This document shows positions 25,565 through 34,396 of a DNA stretch of 50,177 nt, one piece after another (within the stretch, counting starts at the first letter, position 1; the number at the start of each line of letters is the position of its first letter). The translations under genes were made by a program, and so were the position numbers. The DNA comes from Planctomycetaceae bacterium (GTDB lineage Bacteria; Planctomycetota; Planctomycetia; Planctomycetales; Planctomycetaceae): contig PBOJ01000080.1 in the NCBI GenBank assembly GCA_002724315.1, positions 1-50,177 of the forward strand. The letters run 5' to 3'. Under the pieces are notes generated by a model, which was not told the DNA's origin, searched no databases, and was given only the letters and a program-made list of their open reading frames with translations.

Positions 25565-27103
25565 ATGACCTCTTTCTCTTCAAGACGCTCTTTGCTTCCC
25601 ACCTCCGTTTTGTCGACGCTGATGCTGGCCAGCCTGGTCTGCCTGGCGATACCGGGATCGGCAGCGGCACAGGTCCTGAAGGCCGGGGTCGGCCGCATGG
25701 ACATCACCCATCGAAAGGCCCCGGTGATTCCGATGTACGCCCGGGCCCTGATGATCCAGGGGAACGGGACCACGGCCGTGATTGTCACGCTGGACGTGGT
25801 GGCGATTGCCGAGATTGGAAAGATCAAGAAGGAGTTCCTGCCGGCCCTGCGGGCGAAATTGAAGAAAGAGATCGGGCTGGATCCCGGGTCGCTGATCGTC
25901 AACTGCAGCCACTGTCACGGGATTCCTTGTGACGATGTGCTCGATCGCACCGCACAGGCCGTCAAGATGGCGGCCGCCGGGCTGGTTCCGGTGCGAATTG
26001 GCGTGGGGACCGGGCACGAGGATCGGATCCAGGAGAATCGGCGACTGAAACTCAAGGACGGTCGGGAACTGGACGTGCGACGGGCCTACGCACTTCCCGC
26101 CGATGCTGACGTGGTTGGTGCGGGACCGATCGATCCGGAAATCGGTATCTTGAGACTCGATCGGGCTGACGGGCGACCTTTGGCGGTGGTCTACAACTTC
26201 GCGATGCACCCGATCATGGGTGACTCCAGTGGAGGCGACACGGCCGACATCACCGGGTTCTCGTCTCAGGTGATCGAGGACGCGTTGGGTCACGGCGCGA
26301 TGGCGTTTTTTGTTCAGGGGTGTGGGGGGGATATCAACCCGGCTTTCTACAAGGACCTTTACAGCCCCAGGGACGCCGAGCCCCAGGGAAACCGCCTGGG
26401 GATCAGCGTGGTACGGGCCCTCGGAAAGATCGCGGCCAAGGATGCGGGGTCGCTGAAACGGCTCAACCAGGTGCTGACACTGCCCCGGGCTGACCACGCC
26501 GAGCGGATTGCCGGCCTGGAAGCCGAGCAGCGGCGGCTGGTCAAGTCGCTGCGATCGACGTACCTGAACTTCGATACGTTCCTCAAGCTCAACAGCAAGT
26601 ACAGCCTGTCCCCGAAGTTTCCGTCGACCAATTCGTTGAGCTATCTCAACGAGAAGGCCATCGGACGCAGTGACTTCGCCCGGCTCGACCAGGCGAATCG
26701 GGCCCGGATGCGGGCCTACGTCAGCAACGTGATGGCGATGGAGGACATCACGAGGATCGAGACCAACCTGAGGCTGCTGCGGAAGCACCAGGCCAACAAC
26801 GTGAAAGCCGGCAAGCGGACGATCGATGTCGAGGTGATGGGGTTGCGGGTCGGGGATTTCGTGATGGTGACGTTTCCCGGCGAGGTGGTCTGCCAGGTGG
26901 GCTTGAACATCAAGAAGGCATCCAGGCACAAGCACACATTCGTCGCGGCCTACACCAACGGGTACATCTACTACTGCCCGACGGCCGAGCAGATGAAGAG
27001 TGCGGGGGCGGCCCAGGAGGACAGCGAGTGCTTGCTGGGACCCGAATGGCAGAAAACGTGGGAGTCCCGGGCGGCAAAGCTGATTGCCGAACTGCTGGAG
27101 TAG
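25565..27103 (+). CDS. Neutral/alkaline ceramidase-like secreted protein
   Basis: 512 residues with a signal peptide to about residue 35 (PGSAAAQ). The family's zinc-site elements can be followed: NCSHCHGIPCDD (compare THTHSGP), FAMHPIMG for the second His, PGEVV for the Glu and YTNGYIYYCPTAEQ for the Tyr. In true neutral ceramidases the nucleophile Ser lies in NVGDVSPN; here the equivalent reads QGCGGDINP, with Asn at that place. So the metal site seems kept while the amidase nucleophile is lost, and the real reaction may differ from ceramide hydrolysis. The C-terminal immunoglobulin-like domain of ceramidases also seems absent, since the protein ends about 40 residues after the Tyr motif. 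It converges on a DUF1501 gene. Confidence 0.88.
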   Translation: MTSFSSRRSLLPTSVLSTLMLASLVCLAIPGSAAAQVLKAGVGRMDITHRKAPVIPMYARALMIQGNGTTAVIVTLDVVAIAEIGKIKKEFLPALRAKLKKEIGLDPGSLIVNCSHCHGIPCDDVLDRTAQAVKMAAAGLVPVRIGVGTGHEDRIQENRRLKLKDGRELDVRRAYALPADADVVGAGPIDPEIGILRLDRADGRPLAVVYNFAMHPIMGDSSGGDTADITGFSSQVIEDALGHGAMAFFVQGCGGDINPAFYKDLYSPRDAEPQGNRLGISVVRALGKIAAKDAGSLKRLNQVLTLPRADHAERIAGLEAEQRRLVKSLRSTYLNFDTFLKLNSKYSLSPKFPSTNSLSYLNEKAIGRSDFARLDQANRARMRAYVSNVMAMEDITRIETNLRLLRKHQANNVKAGKRTIDVEVMGLRVGDFVMVTFPGEVVCQVGLNIKKASRHKHTFVAAYTNGYIYYCPTAEQMKSAGAAQEDSECLLGPEWQKTWESRAAKLIAELLE

Positions 27104-27130
27104 TCGGCCAGGAGGGATTCTGGCTCGGCC

Positions 27131-28567
27131 TCAGGCCAGGATCGGCTGGATCGGTCGGCCACCGTGGGCGATCTCGACCGGTCGGCCCAGTTGGTCGGGC
27201 ACGCGCATCGAGGGGTTGATTCCCAGGCAGTGGTAGATCGATGCGCAGACATCGCCGGTATTGACCGGGTCGGCAGCGATGTAGGCCGCCTGGTCGTCGG
27301 AGGCACCGTGGACGGTTCCGCCACGGATTCCGGCACCGCTGAAGAGCACCGAGTAGCAGTAGGTCCAGTGGTCGCGACCGGCGTCCTTGTTGTGCTTGGG
27401 GGTGCGGCCAAAATCGCTCATCACCAGCACCAGCGTTTCGTCGAGCAGACCGCTCTGCTCAAGATCCTCCATCAGCGCGTTGTAGGTGAGATCCAGGACA
27501 GGAAGGTTGTAGCCTCGGAGGATTCCTTCGTTCCGCTTGTGAGTGTCCCAGCACTCGTACTGCAGCTTCAGACGTTCGTAGTAACAGTCCCATGTCACGT
27601 TGACGAAACGCACACCGCTTTCCACCAACCGTCGTGCCACCAGGGCGCTCGAGCCGAACAGCGTGCGGCCATACTTGTCACGAAGAGCGGGGTCGACCTG
27701 CTCGAGATCAAACGCGTCGCGGACGTCCGACGAGGTCAGGATGCTCCAAGCTCTTTCGCTCTGCTTTCCAAACGAGACGGTCGCCGGCGAGCGGCCCACG
27801 CGGCGACGCTGGTCGTCGAGTTGGTCGAGAAGATTCTTGCGGAGATTGAGGCGATCGACGGTCATGCCGTCGGTCAATCGGCTGTTGGGAATCTTCGGCT
27901 CGCCACGGAGGACCTGCGAGTGATACGGCTTGTCGGGTGGATTGTCGACGCTGGGTGAGCAGACGGTGTAAAGCGGATCGTATCGCTTGCCCAGGAACCC
28001 GCCGTAGGGACCCGGCCGCCGGATCGACTGACCCCAGCCCAGGTAACAGGGCATGTAGATGTAGTCGGGTGAGGTGGGTTCGGGATTCAGGTACTCGCAG
28101 ACCGATCCCATGCTCGGGGGATAGAAGTCCTCGGTGATCGAGATGTTGGGCAACTTCCGTTCGTAGCCGGTGTAGCTGGGCAGCGTGTTGTGGCAACCGG
28201 ACTCGTGACCGACCGATCGGACGATCGCTGAGCGGTGCATCCACTTGGCCGACAGCGGCATCATCTCCGAGATCTCGACTCCCGGTGCACTGGTCGCGAT
28301 CGGTTGGAAGGGGCCACGGATGTTCTCGGGGGCTCCCGGCTTCAGGTCGTACATGTCCTGCGTGGGAGCCCCTCCGAGCAGGTACAGCAGGATCACGTTC
28401 TTGGCCTTGCCACTTCCGGCCAGTGGCGCGTCTGTGGCCTCTTCGGCAGCCATCAGTCCCGGCAAAGAGAACCCGCTACCCAGGGTGGTCAGCGCGCCGG
28501 CGGCCAGTGTCTCGCGACGAGTGATCCCGTCGCAGCAGCGACGGGGAGTGCCCAGCATTTTCAACAT
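27131..28567 (-). CDS. DUF1501 domain-containing protein
   Basis: 478 residues, with a strong AGGAG site eight bases before ATG 28567. The leader CDGITRRETLAAGALTTLGSGFSLPG is Tat-like. Motifs: LYLLGGAPTQDMYDLKPGAP, RSVGHESGCHNTLPSYTGYE, VTWDCYYERLKLQYECWDTHKRNEG, MSDFGRTPKHNKDAGRDHW and GAGIRGGTVHGASDDQAAY. This WDTHKRN variant resembles the copy at 32839-34233 more than the others. It has no DUF1553 partner. An 18-base near-palindrome lies 21-38 bases before the start codon. Predicted to be exported folded through Tat; function unknown. Confidence 0.92.
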   Translation of the reverse strand: MLKMLGTPRRCCDGITRRETLAAGALTTLGSGFSLPGLMAAEEATDAPLAGSGKAKNVILLYLLGGAPTQDMYDLKPGAPENIRGPFQPIATSAPGVEISEMMPLSAKWMHRSAIVRSVGHESGCHNTLPSYTGYERKLPNISITEDFYPPSMGSVCEYLNPEPTSPDYIYMPCYLGWGQSIRRPGPYGGFLGKRYDPLYTVCSPSVDNPPDKPYHSQVLRGEPKIPNSRLTDGMTVDRLNLRKNLLDQLDDQRRRVGRSPATVSFGKQSERAWSILTSSDVRDAFDLEQVDPALRDKYGRTLFGSSALVARRLVESGVRFVNVTWDCYYERLKLQYECWDTHKRNEGILRGYNLPVLDLTYNALMEDLEQSGLLDETLVLVMSDFGRTPKHNKDAGRDHWTYCYSVLFSGAGIRGGTVHGASDDQAAYIAADPVNTGDVCASIYHCLGINPSMRVPDQLGRPVEIAHGGRPIQPILA

Positions 28568-28587
28568 CAGCGAATCTCCTGGGATTG

Positions 28588-28605
28588 AGTCACCTGTGAC
28601 TCAGA
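28588..28605. repeat. Palindrome in the leader of DUF1501
   Basis: TGAGTCAC (28588-28595) and GTGACTCA (28598-28605) form a perfect 8-bp inverted repeat with a two-base centre. It lies between the MFS stop (28645) and the DUF1501 start (28567), 21-38 bases before that start. The two-base centre suits a dimeric repressor site better than an RNA hairpin. Confidence 0.4.
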
Positions 28606-28644
28606 TCGTCATCGCGCAGTAAAGAACTTCTGCCTCAACGAGTT

Positions 28645-29886
28645 CTACATGGGAAGCTCAGGGGTTTTCAACACCGTTGTGGACGGTTTCAGTTGCAGCG
28701 ACATCGGGATGGCCAGCAGGGCGACCACCGCGACCGAGACCAGTGCAACGTCCAGGGAGACGAGATCCGAGAGAACTCCGCAGGCGACCGGTGAGGCGGC
28801 TCCCGATGCGATCACGACCGTGTAGAAGATGCCGAATGCCCGGGACTGTTGTTCGGGAGCGACATAGTCAGCGACGCTACCGTAGAGCACCGACGAGGTG
28901 CCGTTGAGGGCGGCTCCGATGATCGGCAGCAGCACCAGTGTCAGTTGGTCGGGGATGACCAGCAGGGCCAGGATGCCGCCTCCGGTGACGATCTCGGTGA
29001 TCCACACGGTCGGCAGAACCCCCAGCCGCTGGGCACTGACACCGCAAAGGAACTTGCCGGCAGCACCACCACCGAACAGCAGGCCCAGTGCCAGCCCGAC
29101 GGCGGAAGGTGACCGGCCCTGTTCAATCAACAGAAACGGCAGCAGTGTCAGTAGGCCGTAGCGGGTGATTGTGTCGAACACCGCGATGATCGAAAGGGCG
29201 ATGAATCGGCGGCGGTCGTGGATGCCGCGGGGCTGATTGTCATCCGGGACGGTCTCCTCGTCGCTTTTCTCGGGGGCGCCTCCGATGTGCAGTCTCCGGA
29301 GTACCACCAGGAAAACGCCTGCCGAGAAAATGGTCAGGATGCCAAAACCGGTCGTGACGGTCTCCCAGGACACGCTGGCCAGTGCGAGGCCTCCCAGGAC
29401 GGGGAACAGCATCTTGCCCAGGTCTCCGGCGAAGTTGTAGGTGCCGATGGCGATCCGGCGACTTTCGGGACCGTAGGCCCGTGCGACCAAGGTCGAGCCC
29501 AGCGGGTGCTGGACCGACGACCCCAGGCCGGCAACGACCAGCATCACTGCCAGGACCGGCGGGCCACCGGGGAGGCCCATGAACACGAAGCCCAACCCGG
29601 CGACAATCGTGCCGACAATCAGCAGGGACCGCTCACCGGTACGTTCCGCGAGGATCCCGGTGGGCACCTGCAAGGCGGCCAGGGCGATGAAGTAGAACGT
29701 GATCAGCAGTCCCAGCTGCGAGCGGGATGTTTCGAAGGCGGTCTGCCAGACCGGGAGCAGGACGTAAAGCACGTCGGCCAGGCCGTCGTGCAGGAGGTGG
29801 CAGACGCAGATCGAGAGCAACAGTCCGGTGCGTCCGGGGGTTTTTGCTTCACTCTCGCGGTCGGTGTGCTGGTCCGAGACGTTCAT
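28645..29886 (-). CDS. MFS transporter (fosmidomycin-resistance-like)
   Basis: 413 residues with twelve hydrophobic segments and a central hydrophilic link (about 205-225, PEKSDEETVPDDNQPRGIHDRRR). SSVQHPLGSTLVARAYGPESRRIAIGTYNFAGDLGKMLFP resembles the HPxA...R region of Fsr-type efflux proteins, and ILAERTGERS and LCGVSAQRLG are the MFS motif A regions of the two halves. It is most likely a proton-coupled exporter; the substrate is unknown. It lies upstream of the DUF1501 at 27131-28567 on the same strand with a 77-base gap containing the palindrome, and is divergent from the sialidase-like gene at 30130. Confidence 0.92.
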   Translation of the reverse strand: MNVSDQHTDRESEAKTPGRTGLLLSICVCHLLHDGLADVLYVLLPVWQTAFETSRSQLGLLITFYFIALAALQVPTGILAERTGERSLLIVGTIVAGLGFVFMGLPGGPPVLAVMLVVAGLGSSVQHPLGSTLVARAYGPESRRIAIGTYNFAGDLGKMLFPVLGGLALASVSWETVTTGFGILTIFSAGVFLVVLRRLHIGGAPEKSDEETVPDDNQPRGIHDRRRFIALSIIAVFDTITRYGLLTLLPFLLIEQGRSPSAVGLALGLLFGGGAAGKFLCGVSAQRLGVLPTVWITEIVTGGGILALLVIPDQLTLVLLPIIGAALNGTSSVLYGSVADYVAPEQQSRAFGIFYTVVIASGAASPVACGVLSDLVSLDVALVSVAVVALLAIPMSLQLKPSTTVLKTPELPM

Positions 29887-30129
29887 GGGTGGGCCGTCGT
29901 GGTCGAATCGATCGCCATGGTGGGATCGGGCATCTGTCGATGTGATGCCCCTAACCTAATGCCACTCGGAGCCCATCCGCCACCGGAGGCCGCAGGAGTT
30001 TGTCGTTGTCGGACCGGCGGCCAACCTGTCCGGACAGAACCGTCCGACGGCTTGGGTTATACTCGGCTCGCCGGTCGTCGGCGGCCGGCACTCACGCGGT
30101 GCCCCGACATAGCCCAGCGAGAAGAACCG

Positions 30130-31398
30130 ATGACACAGACACGACGCACCTTTCTGCAGACCACCTCGAAGTTCTCGTTCGCCGCCGCCGGATTGCTGCC
30201 GACGGGGATGCGTGCCCTGGCCGGAGAGTCAGAGACGGGCCTGCTGCACGATTCGCTGGTGATTGCTCCACAACGTGGCGTCCAGGAAGTCACCACGGTC
30301 AACGCACCCGGTGGTCGTTACTGGATGTTCCTGGGGGAAAAGGGCCGTCTGCTGAGGAAGGACTCTGGCGATGGCGGTCGGAACTGGAGCAAGTCCGTGC
30401 CGCAGAAGACAGCCGAGGGGGATTCGATCCCGCTGGCACGCGACACGCCTCACCTGACCCTTCTGAAACTGAAATCCGGTCGCCTGGCGATTGTCTACGG
30501 TGGTCCGGTGACCCGGCCGGGGCGGGACGGCACCACGCTGTTTCGTACGTCCACTGATGGCGGAAAGACATGGTCGGAGGCCACCCCCGTTGATCCTCTG
30601 TTTGCCGTCTGTCGCACGCAGGCCGCGCGGGTCCTGTCGACCGGTCGGATCGTCGTGCCGGTGATGAAGTGGATCAGCCCCTTCACCGGGGGGGACTCGG
30701 AAGGGGCCAACAAAAACCTGACGTTCAGCTGGGTTTACTATAGCGATGACGAGGGCAAGACCTGGAAACGGAGTCTCAGCGAACTGTTTGTCTCACTCGA
30801 CGAGGGCCGACGGGGTGTGACCCACTTCGAGGAGACCGTTCTCGAGGAACTGCCCGACGGACGACTGTTCATGCTGGGCCGCACCGAACTGGGACAGTTC
30901 TACAAGACCTATTCGTCCGACAAGGGCGTGTCGTGGAAGCACCCCGTGCCCACCGGCCTGGCCAGTTCGTACGCTCCGGGCACCCTGGTCCGCATCCCGG
31001 GGACGACCGACCTGATGCTGGTCTGGAACCAGGTCTCGGAAGCCGAGATCCTGACGGGCCTGCATCGCCATCGTCTCTCCACGGCCGTGTCCACCGATCA
31101 TGGCGAGACCTGGAAGCACTTCCGCAACCTCGAGTCTCTCGATGACCGCACTCGGATCGCGGCCCCCAAGGGCAAGCCCCGGGTGATTCGCATGAAGAAG
31201 TACGGGTACAGGGCACCCGGTAAGAAGGATTACCCGCACGCGCCGGGGTGCCTGAGAATCTGCTACGCAACCGTGGCGTTTTCGGGCCGGGAAGTGGCCG
31301 TGACCTACGATTACGGGTACGGCGTCAAGGAGTTCGAGAAGAAATCGGCCACGCGGATCAAGGTGCTTTCCCGAGACTGGCTCTACGGCCGCGGGTAA
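30130..31398 (+). CDS. Sialidase-like (BNR/Asp-box) protein with Tat leader
   Basis: 422 residues from ATG 30130; the open frame runs far upstream, but that part is antisense to the MFS gene. MTQTRRTFLQTTSKFSFAAAG is a textbook twin-arginine leader. Four Asp-boxes follow: STDGGKTW, SDDEGKTW, SSDKGVSW and STDHGETW, giving a sialidase-type propeller. It is a second, only distantly similar member beside the one at 22413-23516, which uses a Sec signal. It may be a glycosidase or a glycan-binding protein; the catalytic tyrosine and glutamate cannot be assigned with confidence. A TATACT at 30058-30063 could be its -10 element. Its stop is six bases from the convergent DUF1501 stop. Confidence 0.88.
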   Translation: MTQTRRTFLQTTSKFSFAAAGLLPTGMRALAGESETGLLHDSLVIAPQRGVQEVTTVNAPGGRYWMFLGEKGRLLRKDSGDGGRNWSKSVPQKTAEGDSIPLARDTPHLTLLKLKSGRLAIVYGGPVTRPGRDGTTLFRTSTDGGKTWSEATPVDPLFAVCRTQAARVLSTGRIVVPVMKWISPFTGGDSEGANKNLTFSWVYYSDDEGKTWKRSLSELFVSLDEGRRGVTHFEETVLEELPDGRLFMLGRTELGQFYKTYSSDKGVSWKHPVPTGLASSYAPGTLVRIPGTTDLMLVWNQVSEAEILTGLHRHRLSTAVSTDHGETWKHFRNLESLDDRTRIAAPKGKPRVIRMKKYGYRAPGKKDYPHAPGCLRICYATVAFSGREVAVTYDYGYGVKEFEKKSATRIKVLSRDWLYGRG

Positions 31399-31404
31399 GT
31401 TTTC

Positions 31405-32730
31405 CTAGCCAATCAATTCGTCGATTGGTTCACCGTGTGGCAGGATCGGCAGTGGCCGTCCGGCGAAGTTGACGAACTCGTGGCGCGGGTTGATGCCCAT
31501 GTGGCGATAGACCGTTGCCAGCACGTCCTGGGGCTTGATCGGGCGTTGGCTGGGGCGTTCCCCGTGCCGGTTGGTGGCGCCAATGACCTGGCCCATCCGC
31601 ATCCCACCGCCGTAGACCATCGCGCACCCGGCCGGGCCCCAGTGGTCCCGGCCCGGGACACCGTTGTGGTTGCGGATCCGCGGCGTGCGTCCGAATTCTC
31701 CGGCCAGCAGCACCATCACCCGCTGGTCCAGTCCCCGGTTGCCCAGGTCCTCGATCAATGCGGTCAGTGCCTGGTCCATCAGGGGGCCGCGCCCCTTCAT
31801 GGTGCCGAAGACGTGGGTGCCGCACGGGTGGTCGTCCCAGCTGTCGTGCCATGGTCCGGGCGGCTGGAATCGCACGCCGACCACGCTGACGCCCGCTTCG
31901 ACCAGTCGCCGGGCCAGCAGCGCCTGCTGTCCGGCCTTGTGCATCCCGTATCGCCGACGCAGGCGGGGATTTTCCCGTGAGAGGTCAAATGCCCGGGCGG
32001 CAGCCGTGCCCGTCAGGATGTCGACCGCCTGCCGCTGGAACTCGTCGAGCGCGTCCATCTGGCCCGAAGCGTCGATGTTCCGCTTCAGGCGATCGAACTC
32101 TGTCAGCAAACGCGAGCGGCGGTCGAACCGGGATCGGGAGGATTCGCCCTCCAGGGACAGGTTCTCGACCTTGAACTTGGGTTGGGACGGGTCGTCCTTG
32201 ATCTTCAACGGACCGAAGGCCGAACCGAGGTACGCCGAACCGCCTCGGGACTGGCCGGGCAGGCCGACGTAGGACGGCAGGGAGGTGTCGTGCCCGGTCC
32301 GCATGCGGTTGATGACGACGCACATGTCGGGGTTGTCCGGCGGCCCCTTGATCACGCCGGTGCGATCGTAGCCGGTCACGAACGTGTGCGTGGCGGAAAC
32401 GTGCGCCGAGGAGGCCTGGTGCAGCGAGCGGAAGATGGTGAACTTGTCGGCCATGGCCGCCAGCCCGGGAAGGACCTCGCAGAAATTGATTCCCGGGTGA
32501 CGAGTCGAGATGGCTCCCAGGGCCCCGCGGATCTCGGCCGGTGCCAGCGGCTTGGGATCGAACGTCTCGAAATGAGAAGGGCCGCCGTCCTGCCAGAGCA
32601 CGATCAGGGAGGTTCGACGGTTGGCCGTGTCCCGGTCGGCCGCCTGCGATTGCAGCCGCAGAACGTTGGGCAGGTTCAGTGCACCGACACCCGCGAACAA
32701 CTGTTTCAGGAAACTGCGACGACGGCTCAT
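31405..32730 (-). CDS. DUF1501 domain-containing protein
   Basis: 441 residues from ATG 32730 (AAGGG upstream); the 16-residue extension to 32778 is unlikely. The leader is MSRRRSFLKQLFAGVGALNLP. Motifs: LWQDGGPSHFETFDPKP, GDHW-type ending VPGRDHWGPAG, SWDDHPCGTHVF and GEFGRTPRIRNHNGVPG. It is the second of two DUF1501 genes in tandem on the minus strand, 108 bases after the other, so they may be co-transcribed although they are not close copies. No DUF1553 partner. Function unknown. Confidence 0.92.
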   Translation of the reverse strand: MSRRRSFLKQLFAGVGALNLPNVLRLQSQAADRDTANRRTSLIVLWQDGGPSHFETFDPKPLAPAEIRGALGAISTRHPGINFCEVLPGLAAMADKFTIFRSLHQASSAHVSATHTFVTGYDRTGVIKGPPDNPDMCVVINRMRTGHDTSLPSYVGLPGQSRGGSAYLGSAFGPLKIKDDPSQPKFKVENLSLEGESSRSRFDRRSRLLTEFDRLKRNIDASGQMDALDEFQRQAVDILTGTAAARAFDLSRENPRLRRRYGMHKAGQQALLARRLVEAGVSVVGVRFQPPGPWHDSWDDHPCGTHVFGTMKGRGPLMDQALTALIEDLGNRGLDQRVMVLLAGEFGRTPRIRNHNGVPGRDHWGPAGCAMVYGGGMRMGQVIGATNRHGERPSQRPIKPQDVLATVYRHMGINPRHEFVNFAGRPLPILPHGEPIDELIG

Positions 32731-32838
32731 CGACGAACGACCCTTGTGAGGGGCATGTGGAACGTCCGAAACTTCCACCAGATCTTATCGGTGTTGAAGT
32801 CGAGGACCAACAACAGTCCCGGATGTGCGGGCAGAATC

Positions 32839-34233
32839 CTACGCGTCAAACAGGGACGTCAGTGGAAAGCCCTCGTCGAGCAGATGGTAGGGCCGTTGCT
32901 GGTTGTCGTGGGCGATGAGGTTCCTGATGCCCATGGCGTGGTAGATGGTGTGCGCGATGTGTTCGGGTCCGACCGGTTTGTCCTTGGGGTAGCCACCGAT
33001 ACGGTCGCTGCTGCCGTAGGCCTGCCCGCCGGTGATCCCGCCACCGGCCAACAAGGCCGTCTGGCAGTGGGTCCAGTGGTCACGGCCCGGCTCGGCAGCG
33101 CCTGTGCCACCCGAGCGAGGGTCACCGATTCGGGGCGTGCGGCCCATCTCGCTGGTGACCACCACCAGCGTTTCGTCGATCAGGCCGCGGTCCGAGAGGT
33201 CCTCGAGCAGTGCCGAAAACGGTCGGTCGAACAACGGGACCAGGTAGTCCTTGAGGCAACTGAAGTTCTTCCAGTGCGTGTCCCAGGCGCCGCCCAGGCA
33301 GCCTCGTCGTTTGTCCTCGTCGTAGTCGTGGTACCAGTAGACGGTGATGAACGGCACACCAGCCTCGACCAGTCGTCGCGCCATCAGCATGCTCATGGCG
33401 TTGACCGTTTCGCCGTAACGGCGGCGCACATCCGGCGATTCACTGGAGACGTCGAACGCGTTCTTCGTGTTCGAGTTGGCCAGCAACGAGAAGGCCTTCT
33501 GTGAGAGGCTGTTGTAGTTTCCGGCCGAGACGCTGCGGTCGAAGACTCGCTGGCTGTCGTCGATGGTCTGGAGCAACCGGCGGCGGTCGGTCAGGCGGTC
33601 GACGGTGATATTGCCTTCGAGGGTCAGAAGCGGGACCTGGAAGTCCAGGGGATCCTTGTGCTTGCCGAAGACGTAGATCGGGTCGTACTGGAAACCGAGC
33701 CGTCCGGCGAAGGCTCCCGGCAGCGACGCGTTGTCAGGTCCCGAGCGAGTGGGCAACCAGAGCTGGGACGGAAGTGACGGGTGAGACGGCCGCTTGGCGG
33801 CGACCACCGACCCGATGTAGGGCCAGTCACCCGGTTCGGACTTCCGCGTGCCGGGGAACGACGGGCCAGTGGCGTGGCCGGTCATGTTGTAGAAGCGGCC
33901 GGCGTGGTGATCGTTGGGGCCGCGGCCGTGTTGGCCCAGCGACCGGACCAGGGCCAGGTGGTGCGCCTGGCGGGCGGTGTGTGGCAGGTGCTGGCACAGG
34001 CGGATGCCCGGCGCCGAGGTGGGGATCGGTTGGAACGGACCGCGGATCTCCGCCGGCGCGTCGGGTTTCATGTCCCACAGGTCAACATGCGAGGGCCCCC
34101 CGTTGAGCCAGATCAGGATGGTCGACTTGGCCTGTCCGCCGTTGCCACCCGTTGCCGGCGCAGCCGAAAGGCCTCCGCCGGCCAGTCCGGCGAGCCCGAG
34201 CGTCGAGGCAGTCAGCAGTTGGCGTCGATCCAT
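32839..34233 (-). CDS. DUF1501 domain-containing protein
   Basis: 464 residues from ATG 34233 (an in-frame start at 34269 adds 12 residues). The leader is MDRRQLLTASTLGLAGLAGGG. Motifs: IWLNGGPSHVDLWDMKPDAP, GRGPNDHHAGRFYNMTGH, YWYHDYDEDKRRGCLGGAWDTHW, TSEMGRTPRIGDPRSGG and AEPGRDHWTHCQTALLAGGG. It has an insertion between GRTPRIGDP and GRDHW compared with the other copies. It is divergent from the glycosidase-like gene at 34397. A TAGAAT -10-like element lies 34 bases upstream. Confidence 0.92.
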   Translation of the reverse strand: MDRRQLLTASTLGLAGLAGGGLSAAPATGGNGGQAKSTILIWLNGGPSHVDLWDMKPDAPAEIRGPFQPIPTSAPGIRLCQHLPHTARQAHHLALVRSLGQHGRGPNDHHAGRFYNMTGHATGPSFPGTRKSEPGDWPYIGSVVAAKRPSHPSLPSQLWLPTRSGPDNASLPGAFAGRLGFQYDPIYVFGKHKDPLDFQVPLLTLEGNITVDRLTDRRRLLQTIDDSQRVFDRSVSAGNYNSLSQKAFSLLANSNTKNAFDVSSESPDVRRRYGETVNAMSMLMARRLVEAGVPFITVYWYHDYDEDKRRGCLGGAWDTHWKNFSCLKDYLVPLFDRPFSALLEDLSDRGLIDETLVVVTSEMGRTPRIGDPRSGGTGAAEPGRDHWTHCQTALLAGGGITGGQAYGSSDRIGGYPKDKPVGPEHIAHTIYHAMGIRNLIAHDNQQRPYHLLDEGFPLTSLFDA

Positions 34234-34267
34234 GGTCCGGCGATTGTTCCGAGGAAGGTCCCCAAGC

Positions 34268-34273
34268 ATTCTA
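34268..34273 (-). promoter_or_regulatory. Possible -10 element of DUF1501
   Basis: On the minus strand the sequence CCGTTAGAATG contains TAGAAT (five of six to TATAAT). The same 11 bases occur upstream of the peptide-binding protein gene at 45274-45279. No -35 hexamer is recognisable here. Confidence 0.3.
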
Positions 34274-34396
34274 ACGGCGATTGTGGATTGGAGAAACGAG
34301 ATCTGAGACGATGCTCCGTTATTCTCTTATCGGTCAGTGTCCCCGCATCTCCGTGAGCCAGTCGTTCACCGAAACCGGATTCCTACGAGGCAATTC

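Noticed and set aside
29218..30129. 304-codon N-terminal extension of the second sialidase-like protein
   Set aside because: Antisense to the MFS gene, and the Tat leader starts at 30130.
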